Assembly (NCBI RefSeq): GCF_001522865.1
Contig: NZ_LOWB01000084.1
Coordinates: forward strand, 1-41,687
From: Burkholderia sp. TSV86
Lineage (GTDB): Bacteria; Pseudomonadota; Gammaproteobacteria; Burkholderiales; Burkholderiaceae
Length of the DNA: 41,687 nt
Direction of reading: 5' to 3'
The position numbers were made by a program, and so were the translations under genes. Shown one piece after another: positions 29,815-38,487 of the stretch (position 1 is the stretch's first letter; the number at the start of each line of letters is the position of its first letter). The notes under the pieces were generated by a model. It searched no databases and had not been told where the DNA came from. It saw only the letters and a program-made list of their open reading frames with translations.

Positions 29815-31008
29815 ATGAACACCGCCGCCGATTCGCTCGTCAGGCTTGCGTCGCGCGTCGATGCGATCGAGCCGTTTTATGTGATGGAAATCGTCAAGGA
29901 AGCCGCCGCGCTCGAGCGCGCGGGCCGCGACATCATCCACATGAGCATCGGCGAGCCGGATTTCACCGCGCCGGAGCCGGTCATCGAGGCGGCCGCCGCC
30001 GCACTGCGCCGCGGCGTCACGCAATATACGAGCGCGCTCGGCATCGCGCCGCTGCGCGAAGCGATCGCCGCGCACTACGCGCGCGCATACGGGCTCGCGA
30101 TCGAACCCGAGCGCATCGTCGTCACGGCGGGGGCGTCAGCCGCGCTTTTGCTCGCCTGCCTCGCGCTCGTCGGCCGCGACGACGAAGTGTTGATGCCCGA
30201 CCCTTCATACCCGTGCAACCGTCACTTCGTCGCGACAGCCGAGGGCTGCGCGATCCTCGTGCCGAGCGGCCCCGAAGCGCGCTTCCAGCTCACCGCGCGC
30301 GACGTGGACGCCCATTGGACCGAGCGCACGCGCGGCGTGTTGCTCGCGTCGCCGTCAAACCCGACGGGCACGTCGCTTGCGCCCGACGAACTCGGCCGGA
30401 TCATCGGCGCGGTGCGCGCGCGTGGCGGTTTTGCGATCGTCGACGAGATTTATCAAGGATTGAGCTACGGCGGCGCGCCGGTATCGGCGCTGTCGTTCGG
30501 CGACGACGTCGTCACCGTCAACAGCTTCTCGAAATACTTCAACATGACGGGTTGGCGGCTGGGCTGGCTCGTCGTGCCGCCGGCGCTCGTCGCCACGTTC
30601 GAGAAGCTCGCGCAGAACCTGTTCATCTGCGCTTCCGCGCTCGCGCAGCATGCGGCGCTCGCGTGCTTCGAGCCGGATACGCTCGCCATCTACGAAGCGC
30701 GCCGCGCCGAATTCCAGCGCCGCCGCGACTTCATCGTGCCGGCTATCGAATCGGTTGGCTTCAAAGTGCCGGTGATGCCGGATGGTGCGTTCTATGTATA
30801 CGCGCAGTGCGGCGGCGTCGCGCACCCGGCGGCCGGCGACAGCGCCGCGCTCACTCAGGCGATGCTGCACGACGCGGGCGTGGTGCTGGTGCCGGGCATG
30901 GATTTCGGCACCCACGCGCCGCGCGGCTATATCCGGCTGTCGTATGCAACCGCGTATGCGCGGCTGGAAGAAGCGATCGAGCGGCTGCGCAAACTATTTG
31001 GCGGGTAA
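29815..31008 (+). CDS. PLP-dependent aminotransferase, class I/II (AspC-like)
   Basis: The 397 residues show the fold-type I aminotransferase pattern. The substrate-binding start is HMSIGEPDFTAPEPVIEAAA. The conserved asparagine region is LASPSNPTGTSL. The PLP lysine is Lys240 in NSFSKYFNMTGWRLGWLVVP. The C-terminal arginine region is PRGYIRLSYATAYARLEEA. Members act on aspartate, aromatic or other amino acids, and sequence alone does not fix the substrate. The gene stands alone after nusB with a 157-base spacer and ends before a bidirectional terminator. Confidence 0.9.
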   Translation: MNTAADSLVRLASRVDAIEPFYVMEIVKEAAALERAGRDIIHMSIGEPDFTAPEPVIEAAAAALRRGVTQYTSALGIAPLREAIAAHYARAYGLAIEPERIVVTAGASAALLLACLALVGRDDEVLMPDPSYPCNRHFVATAEGCAILVPSGPEARFQLTARDVDAHWTERTRGVLLASPSNPTGTSLAPDELGRIIGAVRARGGFAIVDEIYQGLSYGGAPVSALSFGDDVVTVNSFSKYFNMTGWRLGWLVVPPALVATFEKLAQNLFICASALAQHAALACFEPDTLAIYEARRAEFQRRRDFIVPAIESVGFKVPVMPDGAFYVYAQCGGVAHPAAGDSAALTQAMLHDAGVVLVPGMDFGTHAPRGYIRLSYATAYARLEEAIERLRKLFGG

Positions 31009-31288
31009 TCAAAGGCCGCGCGCCGCGCCAGATTGCATGGGCGGGCAGGCATACAGGCCCGCGCAAACGAAACGCTGACCCAACGGGCTCGGCGCGCCGT
31101 ATCCGCCCAGCGCGATTGACCCGGGCGTACCGCCCCGGTCGTTCAGCGGTGCGTCGCGCGATCCGCGCCAGGCCGCATCACACCACACCGCTCGACCCCG
31201 CATGACGCGCGGCGTGGGCTCGCCGCCCAACGCTGCCAAGTCACGGACGCTTCCAGCCGTCTGCCCGAAAAACGGTCTGGCCGGATGC
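31009..31288. other. Spacer between the aminotransferase gene and its terminator, no gene recognised
   Basis: A 107-codon frame on the reverse strand (31332-31009) is open but has no recognisable family, and it starts inside the terminator hairpin, so I do not call it. The terminator follows at 31289. Confidence 0.5.
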
Positions 31289-31327
31289 AAAAAGGCCGAG
31301 CCCGCTGAAAGCGCGGCCCGGCCTTTT
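31289..31327. terminator. Bidirectional terminator between the aminotransferase and lytic transglycosylase genes
   Basis: AAAAAGGCC (31289-31297) and GGCCTTTT (31320-31327) pair around a GC-rich centre. The A-run before and T-run after serve transcripts from both sides. Confidence 0.78.
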
Positions 31328-31393
31328 CTCATTCCTGCTCCTCAACCGTTCCGGCCGAAACCGGAACAGCGGCGATCCCGCCGAGGCGCCGAG

Positions 31394-32518
31394 TCAGGTA
31401 CCGAGATCGGACGCAGCAGGATCGTGCTTCGCCGCCGTATCGACACTGGCATCGTCGTCCTGCGGCTGCGCCTTCGACGCGGCAGAATTCATCGTCAGCG
31501 GGCGCGCGCTGTCGAGCGTCGCGTGCACGCGCTTTTGCGATCCGCCCGTCGCGCCCGGCGCCGACACCGCCACCGTCGTCACCGCCCCCTGCGCAGGCTG
31601 CGGCGGCGTGAAGATCGGCACCTTGCGGCCACGCGCGACATCGCGCAGCCGATCGCGTTCGCTGATCACCTTCGCGCCATAGCCACCGTCATCCGCCGAC
31701 GTCGCGCCGACGTACAGCCGCAACCCGCCGGCGACCGAGCCGCCGCGCGCAATGCAATCCTTCAGCACGAGCGCGCCGACCTGAATGTTGACGAGCGGCT
31801 GCAGCGCCGCGCCCGTGCCACCGAAATACTCGAATTTGTCTGAGTGGACCTTCGACATCACCTGCATCAGGCCCTGCGCGCCGACGCCGCTCTCGGCATA
31901 CGGATTGAACCCCGATTCGATCGCCATCACGGCCAGGATCAGCAGCGGATCGATGCCGACGTCCCGGCCCGTCTCGAATGCCGTCTTCACGAGTTGACCG
32001 AGCGGCTCCTGCGCAACGCGGTAGCGCCGCGCCAGATAAGTCGCGACGAGCGCCTGCTCGCGATTCGATACGAGCGTGCGATTGTCGCGCGCATCGGCGG
32101 CAACGCGCTGCGCCGGGATCAGTTTCGCGAGGGACACCGGCGACGCGCCATTGCGCACCGCATCGAGCGTCGCGTCCGCCGGGCTCGCCGCGGCTGCCAC
32201 GGCCGGCGTGGCAGATACCGTCTCCGCACGGACCGCCGCTTCGCTCTCGTTCACGCCCGACGGGCCGAACGACGGCAGCGGATGACCGCTGAGCAGCCGC
32301 GCCGGGCCTGCTTCGACCGCAGCCGACACGAAAGGCATCAGCTTCGCCGCCAACGTGCCGCGCACGTTCGGCAGCAGCCACAGCGCGAGCGAAACCCCCA
32401 CCGCGCAGCAACCGACGACGCTAAACAAATGGTGACTGACACGCGTCCCACGACGCAGCGCGACGCGCAACAGCTGCGCATGCCGCTCGTTGGGACGCCA
32501 CGATAACCAAGCATTCAT
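31394..32518 (-). CDS. Membrane-anchored lytic transglycosylase (SLT domain)
   Basis: This enzyme cleaves peptidoglycan glycan strands to form anhydromuramyl ends. The 374 residues have an N-terminal cytoplasmic tail, one membrane anchor near residues 31-50 (LFSVVGCCAVGVSLALWLLP), an Ala/Ser-rich linker, and the SLT domain from about 190. The catalytic glutamate is in LILAVMAIESGFNPYAESGV, followed by GAQGLMQVM, the usual GLMQ motif. The C-terminal 90 residues are rich in Ala, Ser and Asp and look disordered. GGAGG lies 7 bases before the ATG. A candidate small RNA or leader lies upstream on the same strand. Confidence 0.88.
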   Translation of the reverse strand: MNAWLSWRPNERHAQLLRVALRRGTRVSHHLFSVVGCCAVGVSLALWLLPNVRGTLAAKLMPFVSAAVEAGPARLLSGHPLPSFGPSGVNESEAAVRAETVSATPAVAAAASPADATLDAVRNGASPVSLAKLIPAQRVAADARDNRTLVSNREQALVATYLARRYRVAQEPLGQLVKTAFETGRDVGIDPLLILAVMAIESGFNPYAESGVGAQGLMQVMSKVHSDKFEYFGGTGAALQPLVNIQVGALVLKDCIARGGSVAGGLRLYVGATSADDGGYGAKVISERDRLRDVARGRKVPIFTPPQPAQGAVTTVAVSAPGATGGSQKRVHATLDSARPLTMNSAASKAQPQDDDASVDTAAKHDPAASDLGT

Positions 32519-32637
32519 TCAGATCCTCCATGAGCATGACTCCTGCGGCTCGCTCGGCTCTGGATGGCGAGACGTGACGCGCTGCCGCGGAATCAAGACA
32601 CCGAGCGTCTTGGTTGGACCGCATCGGTATCGGAGAA

Positions 32638-32653
32638 ACGGTATAAGTACCGT
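32638..32653. promoter_or_regulatory. Small palindrome ACGGTA-TAAG-TACCGT upstream of the transglycosylase gene
   Basis: Six-base perfect arms with a four-base centre lie 120 bases before the transglycosylase start. It could be an operator or a chance palindrome. Confidence 0.3.
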
Positions 32654-32717
32654 CCGGGGGCCACGGCGGAATTGAGCCTGCGCACAGAGGCGGGCACACG
32701 CGCGGTGGCTCCCACGC

Positions 32718-32745
32718 AAAAAGCCAGCGCTGACTGGGCGCTGGC
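32718..32745 (-). terminator. Intrinsic terminator of a candidate small RNA
   Basis: Read on the reverse strand, GCCAGCGC (32745-32738), a seven-base loop CCAGTCA, and GCGCTGGC (32730-32723) are followed by TTTTT. The stem is perfect and no annotated gene ends immediately before it. Confidence 0.8.
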
Positions 32746-32859
32746 CAGGGCAACAAACAGACCGTCGAAAAACCGTGCAGGTGTCGGCCGACGGAGACGC
32801 GTTGCGTCTATAGGACCGGGGATGGATTGGTTCAAAAAACTTGAGCCTGCAACCAATGT
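32718..32859 (-). ncRNA. Candidate small RNA (about 140 nt) or attenuated leader
   Basis: A good promoter on the reverse strand predicts a start near 32859, and a perfect terminator ends at about 32718. The interval has no ATG in the transcribed direction. It can fold as ATTGGTT/AACCAAT near the 5' end (with a T-rich loop), GACGC/GCGTC in the middle, and the terminator hairpin. It is not recognisable to me as 6S or another known RNA. It may instead be the 5' leader of the transglycosylase gene 200 bases further on, with the terminator acting as an attenuator. Confidence 0.5.
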
Positions 32860-32865
32860 GAGCGG

Positions 32866-32893
32866 ATTCTAGCAGGGTTTTATAGATCGTCAA
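32866..32893 (-). promoter_or_regulatory. Sigma-70 promoter for the candidate small RNA
   Basis: On the reverse strand TTGACG (32893-32888) and TAGAAT (32871-32866) are 16 bases apart, each one mismatch from consensus. It lies in one of the few AT-rich patches of the window (32870-32930). Confidence 0.65.
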
Positions 32894-33104
32894 CACTATA
32901 GAAATCCATTTTCATAACAAAAAGTAATCATTCGGCAGCGCGCCGCGGCCGATGCCGCTTGCCGTCTGGCATCCCGATCCGCCGCCATTTTTGAGATTTC
33001 GGGCGGCTGACCATTCGGCCGGGTAAAATCGGCGCTCGCTTACGGGTGGATTCGATGCCCGCCCTCACCGCCGCCGCCTGCCGCGCGCGGCCCGGATATT
33101 CTTC
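32894..33104. other. Spacer upstream of ubiD
   Basis: This part of the 586-base gap between the transglycosylase gene and ubiD is AT-rich to about 32940 and then GC-rich. TAAAAT at about 33022 could be a -10 box for ubiD, but I see no matching -35 box. Confidence 0.3.
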
Positions 33105-34667
33105 ATGAGATACAAAGATTTACGCGATTTCACGAACAACCTCGAGCGGCTCGGTGAGCTGCGGCGCGTCACGCAACCCGTATCGCCCGTGCTCGAGATG
33201 ACCGAGCTTTGCGATCGCGTGCTGCGCGCGGGCGGCCCCGCTCTGCTGTTCGACGCGCCGCCTGGCTATCGGTTTGCGGTGCTCGGCAATCTTTTCGGTA
33301 CGCCGCGGCGCGTTGCGCTCGGCATGGGCGTCGATGCCGACGACCAGGCCGCGCTCGCGTCGCTGCGCGACATCGGCCGGCTGCTGTCCGCGCTCAAGGA
33401 GCCCGATCCGCCGAAAAGCCTGAAGGATGCCGGCAAGCTGCTGTCGCTCGCGAAGGCCGTTTGGGATATGGGGCCGAAAACCGTATCCGCGCCGCCGTGC
33501 CAGGAAATCGTTTGGGAAGGCAACGACGTCGATCTCGCGCGGCTGCCGATCCAGACTTGCTGGCCGGGCGACGCGGCGCCGCTCGTCACGTGGGGGCTCA
33601 CGGTCACGCGCGGGCCGAACAAGACCCGCCAGAATCTGGGCATCTATCGCCAGCAATTGATCGGCCGCAACAAGCTGATCATGCGCTGGCTCGCGCATCG
33701 CGGCGGCGCGCTCGACTTCCGCGAGTTCGCGCTGCGCAATCCCGGCCAGCCCTATCCGGTCGCCGTTGTGCTCGGCGCCGATCCGGCGACGACGCTCGGC
33801 GCGGTCACGCCCGTGCCCGACACACTGTCCGAATACCAGTTCGCCGGCCTGCTGCGCGGCGCGCGCACCGAACTCGCCAAATGCTTGACGCCCGGCGTCG
33901 ATACGCTGCAAGTGCCCGCGCGCGCCGAGATCGTGCTCGAAGGCTTCATCCATCCGCAGCGGGACCACGACGCGGCGCCCGCGCCGGCCGGCGCGCCGCC
34001 CCGGCCGGCCACCGGCCCGGCGGCGGCCTACGAGCACGCGCTCGAAGGTCCATACGGCGATCACACTGGCTACTACAACGAGCAGGAATGGTTTCCGGTG
34101 TTCACCGTCGAGCGCATCACGATGCGCCGCGACGCGATCTATCACACGACCTACACCGGCAAACCGCCCGACGAGCCGGCCGTGCTCGGCGTCGCGCTGA
34201 ATGAAGTATTCGTGCCGCTGCTGCAAAAACAGTTTCCCGAGATCACCGATTTCTACCTGCCGCCCGAAGGCTGCAGTTACCGGATGGCGATCGTCCAGAT
34301 GAAGAAGAGCTACGCGGGCCATGCAAAACGCGTGATGTTCGGCGTTTGGAGCTTTTTGCGGCAGTTCATGTACACGAAGTTCATCGTGGTCGTCGACGAG
34401 GACGTCGACGTGCGCGACTGGAAGGAAGTGATCTGGGCGATCACGACGCGAGTCGATCCGGCGCGCGACACCGTGCTCGTCGAAAACACGCCGATCGACT
34501 ATCTCGATTTCGCGTCGCCTGTCGCGGGCTTGGGCTCGAAGATGGGCCTCGACGCGACCAATAAATGGCCCGGCGAAACGCAGCGCGAATGGGGCCGCCC
34601 GATCGAGATGGACGCCGCCGTGAAGGCGCGCGTCGATCGGCTGTGGACCGAGATCGGTTTGTCGTGA
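33105..34667 (+). CDS. ubiD: 4-hydroxy-3-polyprenylbenzoate decarboxylase UbiD
   Basis: UbiD decarboxylates the octaprenyl-hydroxybenzoate intermediate of ubiquinone using prenylated FMN from UbiX. The protein starts [20 protein letters not shown], with family segments [20 protein letters not shown] and [20 protein letters not shown], and near the C-terminus [20 protein letters not shown]. The 520 residues are somewhat longer than the 497 of E. coli. An Ala/Pro-rich stretch of about 25 residues ([20 protein letters not shown], near residues 287-306) accounts for most of the difference and looks like a surface-loop insertion. It precedes a LysE-type gene by 60 bases on the same strand. Confidence 0.96.
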   Translation: MRYKDLRDFTNNLERLGELRRVTQPVSPVLEMTELCDRVLRAGGPALLFDAPPGYRFAVLGNLFGTPRRVALGMGVDADDQAALASLRDIGRLLSALKEPDPPKSLKDAGKLLSLAKAVWDMGPKTVSAPPCQEIVWEGNDVDLARLPIQTCWPGDAAPLVTWGLTVTRGPNKTRQNLGIYRQQLIGRNKLIMRWLAHRGGALDFREFALRNPGQPYPVAVVLGADPATTLGAVTPVPDTLSEYQFAGLLRGARTELAKCLTPGVDTLQVPARAEIVLEGFIHPQRDHDAAPAPAGAPPRPATGPAAAYEHALEGPYGDHTGYYNEQEWFPVFTVERITMRRDAIYHTTYTGKPPDEPAVLGVALNEVFVPLLQKQFPEITDFYLPPEGCSYRMAIVQMKKSYAGHAKRVMFGVWSFLRQFMYTKFIVVVDEDVDVRDWKEVIWAITTRVDPARDTVLVENTPIDYLDFASPVAGLGSKMGLDATNKWPGETQREWGRPIEMDAAVKARVDRLWTEIGLS

Positions 34668-34727
34668 GCGCCGCCGCTGCCGTGGCGTTGGGCGCCGTCA
34701 TCGCGCGATGAGCCCGGACGACGAAGT

Positions 34728-35390
34728 ATGAGCGCTGCATCGATGCTGTCCGACGGTTTTCTGCTGTCGCTGTCACTGTGTCTCGATATCGGGTTGGTCA
34801 ACGTCGCGATGCTGTCGCTCACGCTGTCGCACGGCTTCAAACCGGGCTTCTGGCTCGGGCTCGGCTCGTGCGTCGGCGATCTCGTCTACGCGGCGCTTGC
34901 GCTTGCCGGCATGGCGGCGCTGCTGCAGTTTGTCGCGGTGCGCTGGATCGTGTGGCTCGGCGGCGGCGCGATGCTGCTGTTCCTCACATGGAAGATGACG
35001 CGTGACGCGCTGCTGCCCGCGCCAGCCGGAGCGCAACCGCATTCAAGCGCGCCCGCGCGTGCCGGCGCATGGCGCAGCTTCACGCGCGGGCTGCTGCTCG
35101 CGATGTCGTCGCCGTCGGCGATCCTGTGGTTCGCCGCGGTCGGCGGCGCGCTGATTGCAAAGGCGGGCGCGACCACGCCTGCCGCTGCGTCGGTGTTTCT
35201 GGCGGGGTTTTTTCTCGGCGGGCTCGCCTGGACGATCTTTATCTGCACACTCGCGAACCACGGCAGAAAGCGCGCGGGCACAGGGCTGATGCGCGCGTGC
35301 CATTTGATATCGGCGCTGTTGTTCGCTTATTTCTCGTATGGCGTGATCGCCGGCGGCTATCGCGACTTGATTCTGAGCGCCGCCGCCTGA
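34728..35390 (+). CDS. LysE-family amino-acid exporter
   Basis: This is an inner-membrane exporter of 220 residues with about six hydrophobic segments. The family pattern is visible in LVNVAMLSLTLSHGFKPGFW, LGLGSCVGDLVYAALALAGM, and AMSSPSAILWFAAVGGALIA, where the serine and proline replace the usual NPK-type motif. LysE/RhtB proteins export lysine, threonine or homoserine, but the substrate cannot be told here. It follows ubiD by 60 bases and may share its transcript. A second ATG five codons in (34743) is an alternative start. Confidence 0.85.
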   Translation: MSAASMLSDGFLLSLSLCLDIGLVNVAMLSLTLSHGFKPGFWLGLGSCVGDLVYAALALAGMAALLQFVAVRWIVWLGGGAMLLFLTWKMTRDALLPAPAGAQPHSSAPARAGAWRSFTRGLLLAMSSPSAILWFAAVGGALIAKAGATTPAAASVFLAGFFLGGLAWTIFICTLANHGRKRAGTGLMRACHLISALLFAYFSYGVIAGGYRDLILSAAA

Positions 35391-35563
35391 CAGCGGCCGG
35401 ACTTGCATGGGCCGCAACGCGGCAGGCGAGCGGCTCGGCAGCTCGGCAGCAAGTGTGCCACCGTGGACGCTGCGGTGCCAAGCGCGGCCGAACCGCTTCG
35501 GCGTGACCGCTTCGCCGCGCTCGCGTTGCCCCGCCGCCAAGCCCGCCGCGCACGGCACATCGC

Positions 35564-36550
35564 TCACCCGTGCAACCACTCGCCGTAGCGCGCGAGATCG
35601 ACGTTGCCCCCGCTCAGGATTACGCCGACGCGCTTGCCCGCCACCGGCAGCACGCCATCCAGCACCGCCGCCGCCGCAAGACAGCCGGTCGGCTCGACGA
35701 TCATCTTCATGCGCTCGGCGAAAAAGCGCATCGTGTCGACCAGTTGCGCGTCGCTGACCGTGACGATTCGCTCAACGAGCTTACGGATGATCGGAAAATT
35801 GTGCACACCGACATGCGTCGACGCCGCGCCGTCCGCGATCGTGCGCGGCACCGGAATATGCACGACCTCGCCGCGCGCCAGCGACTGCTGTGCGTCGTTG
35901 CCCGCCTGGGGCTCGACGCCGATCACGCTGCAGCCGGACGCGAGCGCCGCCGCCGATAACGCGCTGCCCGCGATCAATCCGCCGCCGCCCAACGGAACGA
36001 CGAGCATATCCAGCTCACCCACTTCGTCGATCAGCTCCTTCGCCGCCGTCCCCTGCCCCGCGATCACATGCGGATGGTCATAAGGCGGCACGAGCGTCAT
36101 CCCGCGCTCGTTGGCAAGCCGCGCGCCAATCTCCTCGCGGCTTTCCGTATAACGGTCATAGGTGATCACCTCGCCGCCGTACTCCTTCGTCGCCGCCATC
36201 TTCGCGGCGGGCGCATCTTGCGGCATCACGATCGTCGCCCAGATGCCCGCGAGCCGCGCGGCGAGCGCAATCGCCTGCGCATGATTGCCGGACGAATAGG
36301 CCAACACGCCGGCGCGACGCTGCTCGACATCGAAATGCGAAATCGCGTTGTATGCGCCGCGAAACTTGAATGCGCCCATCCGCTGAAAATTCTCGCATTT
36401 GAAGAATACCGTCGCGCGGGTGCGCGCATCGGCAGTGCGGGACGTCAGCACGGGCGTGCGATGCGCGGCGCCGGCCAGCCGGGCCGCTGCGTCGGTGACG
36501 TCGTCATAGGTGGGAAGAACGACGGAATCACGGGTGGGGGAAGTGGACAT
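35564..36550 (-). CDS. Threonine dehydratase-like PLP enzyme (possibly threo-3-hydroxyaspartate ammonia-lyase or serine racemase type)
   Basis: This is a fold-type II PLP enzyme of 328 residues. The PLP lysine is Lys62 in RMGAFKFRGAYNAI, the substrate loop is AYSSGNHAQAIALAARLAGI, and the phosphate-binding glycine loop is VVPLGGGGLIAGSALSAAAL. There is no C-terminal ACT regulatory domain, so it is not the biosynthetic IlvA. Relatives of this length include threo-3-hydroxyaspartate ammonia-lyase and serine racemase. The choice between these needs comparison with characterised enzymes. It converges on the LysE gene. Confidence 0.88.
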   Translation of the reverse strand: MSTSPTRDSVVLPTYDDVTDAAARLAGAAHRTPVLTSRTADARTRATVFFKCENFQRMGAFKFRGAYNAISHFDVEQRRAGVLAYSSGNHAQAIALAARLAGIWATIVMPQDAPAAKMAATKEYGGEVITYDRYTESREEIGARLANERGMTLVPPYDHPHVIAGQGTAAKELIDEVGELDMLVVPLGGGGLIAGSALSAAALASGCSVIGVEPQAGNDAQQSLARGEVVHIPVPRTIADGAASTHVGVHNFPIIRKLVERIVTVSDAQLVDTMRFFAERMKMIVEPTGCLAAAAVLDGVLPVAGKRVGVILSGGNVDLARYGEWLHG

Positions 36551-36634
36551 GGGCGATGGCGCAACGAGGCGACGGGTTGGAATGAAGCGAATATTGTCCC
36601 AGCTTCACCCGGCTTTTGCTGCCCAGAAATACGA

Positions 36635-36668
36635 ACGGCGCGGCACGAATCGCTCCGTGCCGCGCCGT
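36635..36668 (-). terminator. Terminator of the small secreted-protein gene
   Basis: ACGGCGCGGCACG (36635-36647) pairs perfectly with 36656-36668 around an 8-base loop. On the reverse strand TCGTATTTCTG follows, a modest T-rich tail. It begins 42 bases after the stop of the 89-residue gene. Confidence 0.65.
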
Positions 36669-36709
36669 CATGCGGCGCGCCGCCTGCCGGGCACGCCGGC
36701 CCACCAGCG

Positions 36710-36979
36710 TCAACGGCGCCAGTGTGGCCGGCCGTAGCCGCCGTAATAGCCGTGATGCCAGTACGGACGCCCGTAGTAACCGCCAACCACGACCGCGGGC
36801 GGCGGGTAATAGACGGGCGGCGGCGCGTAGACGACGGGCGGCGGCGCGGCGTAAACCGGATACGCCGGCGCGACGAGCGGCACTCCGATGCCGACGCCGA
36901 TCGACACGTGCGCGTGCGCCGCACCCGTGATGCCGAGACCCAGCGCGGCGGCGGCGATCAACGGAACGAGCTTTTTCAC
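36710..36979 (-). CDS. Small secreted protein rich in Gly, Tyr, Pro and His
   Basis: The 89 residues start with a signal peptide, MKKLVPLIAAAALGLGITGA followed by AHA, with cleavage after about residue 23. The mature part alternates VGIGVPLVAPAYPVYA, then PPPVVYAPPPVYYPPPAVVV, and ends GGYYGRPYWHHGYYGGYGRP and HWRR. This low-complexity exported type is common in Burkholderia, with no established function; the histidines and tyrosines could bind metal or surfaces. The start is a GTG at 36979, chosen because AGGAG lies 7 bases upstream. It has its own terminator, so it is a monocistronic unit between the lyase and the DUF2520 gene. Confidence 0.82.
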   Translation of the reverse strand: MKKLVPLIAAAALGLGITGAAHAHVSIGVGIGVPLVAPAYPVYAAPPPVVYAPPPVYYPPPAVVVGGYYGRPYWHHGYYGGYGRPHWRR

Positions 36980-37391
36980 TTTGGTTCTCCTGGGCGACAG
37001 GCATCAGGCGCCGGCCGCATCGGCAGCAAAGGTAGCTTGCTGCATGCGACGAATGTAGCGAAAACCGGTATCACCAGCCACGGCCATTTGTTGCAAATTG
37101 CAATTTCGAAAATCGGGCCGGCATTGGCGTGCGCGGCATCGTGAAACGCCATGCGCGGGCGGCCCGTCGGCCGTTCGGCGGATCGTGGACGATCGCCGCA
37201 GACACGCGCGCCACAGCCGCGCCGGGCGCTGCGCGGCCGGTAATGAACGATTACAAATTAGAGACAAGACATTGCCGGCAAAAGCCGGATTCCGCTCTGG
37301 CAGACACACCAATTTTAGGGCTGGAACGCACCGGGCGCCACCAAATACGCGATACTGATGGATTGCGCGCCCCCACCTCAGGACCGCCATC
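36980..37391. other. Divergent spacer between the small secreted protein and the DUF2520 gene
   Basis: The 412 bases include an AT-rich patch near 37086-37115 with the doubled palindrome TTGCAAATTGCAA (37091-37103) and another near 37243-37265. A small hairpin CCGGC-AAAA-GCCGG lies at 37275-37288. I could not fix a promoter for either gene. No gene is recognised. Confidence 0.45.
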
Positions 37392-38405
37392 ATGCCCTTA
37401 TCCGCCTCGCCCCGCATCGGCTTCATCGGCGCGGGCCGGCTTGCCCGTTGCGTCGCGCGCCGGCTCGCTCGCGCCGGATACTCCGTCGCCGCCATCGCGA
37501 GCCGCTCGGCCGCGTCGGCCGCGGCGCTGGCCAAACTGGTCGACATCGATTCGGCCGCTCGCGAAGCTCACGCCGACGCCCGCCCGGCGGCGCCGCAAGC
37601 CGCTCGTTGCGTGGCGCTGGACTCGCCGCAAGCGGTCGTCGACCACGTCGAGCTGATCTTCCTGAGCGTGCCCGACGACGCGCTCGCCGAGGTCGCCGCC
37701 AGCCTGCGTTTCGCGCCGGACCGTGCGCGCGGGCAAGCGCTTGTCCATTGCAGCGGCGCATCGAGTCTCGCGCTGCTGGCGCCCGCGCGCACGCAACGCG
37801 CCGCGACGGGCAGCTTCCACCCGCTCTATCTGTTCGGCGGCGGCGATGCTGACCTCACGCGCATCGAAGGCTGCTCGGTAGCGATCGAAGCCGACGGCGT
37901 GCTGAACGATCTGCTCGCCGCCTTCGCCGCCGCGCTCGGCTGCCATCCGCTGCCATTTCCACAAGGCAAACTGACACCGGACGACCGGATGCTTTATCAC
38001 GCGGCCGCCCACTATGCGGCAAGCTTCACGCTGTCCAATCTCGCCGAATGCGTCGAGCTGTGGCGCACGCTCGGCCTAGCCGAGGACGATGCGCTGCGCG
38101 CGCTGCTGCCAATGCTTGCCGGCACGCTCGAAACCGCGCGCGACAAGGGGCTCGCCAACGCACTGTCAGGCCCCGTGTCGCGCGGCGACGCCGGCGTCGT
38201 CGCGCGGCAGCTCGCGCGCCTCGCATCGCAAGGCGGCGATCACGCGGCGTTCTACGCGCTCCATACCCGCCGCGCGCTCGCGCTTGCGCGGCGGCGCACA
38301 CCGTCGTCCGTTCCACCCGCGTCGCTCGATGCGATCGAGCGCGCCGTCGCCGCATCGCTCGCGCCCGGGCGCGCCGCAACCCGCCCCGCTGACGGCGAGC
38401 CGTGA
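37392..38405 (+). CDS. Rossmann-fold and DUF2520 domain protein (dehydrogenase-like)
   Basis: The 337 residues have an N-terminal dinucleotide-binding fold, with the motif IGFIGAGRLARCVARRLARA at residues 9-28, followed by FLSVPDDALAEVAASL. The C-terminal half is the DUF2520 helical domain, including HPLYLFGG, AAAHYAASFTLSNLAECVEL, and DKGLANALSGPVSRGDAGVV. The family resembles short 6-phosphogluconate or ketopantoate dehydrogenases, but the substrate is unknown. It is followed after 82 bases by a YggT gene on the same strand. Confidence 0.85.
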   Translation: MPLSASPRIGFIGAGRLARCVARRLARAGYSVAAIASRSAASAAALAKLVDIDSAAREAHADARPAAPQAARCVALDSPQAVVDHVELIFLSVPDDALAEVAASLRFAPDRARGQALVHCSGASSLALLAPARTQRAATGSFHPLYLFGGGDADLTRIEGCSVAIEADGVLNDLLAAFAAALGCHPLPFPQGKLTPDDRMLYHAAAHYAASFTLSNLAECVELWRTLGLAEDDALRALLPMLAGTLETARDKGLANALSGPVSRGDAGVVARQLARLASQGGDHAAFYALHTRRALALARRRTPSSVPPASLDAIERAVAASLAPGRAATRPADGEP

Positions 38406-38487
38406 TAAGGTGACGCCCGATGCGCGCCGTCCGCGAACGGCGCCGGCACGCTACCCGACCGCCAGTACCCAGAAAAGGATGCCAACG

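Noticed and set aside
31009..31332. 107-codon open frame on the minus strand after the aminotransferase gene
   Set aside because: It starts within the bidirectional terminator and resembles no protein family I know.
32593..32856. 87-codon open frame across the candidate small RNA
   Set aside because: It would need a TTG start with no ribosome binding site, and a terminator hairpin interrupts it.
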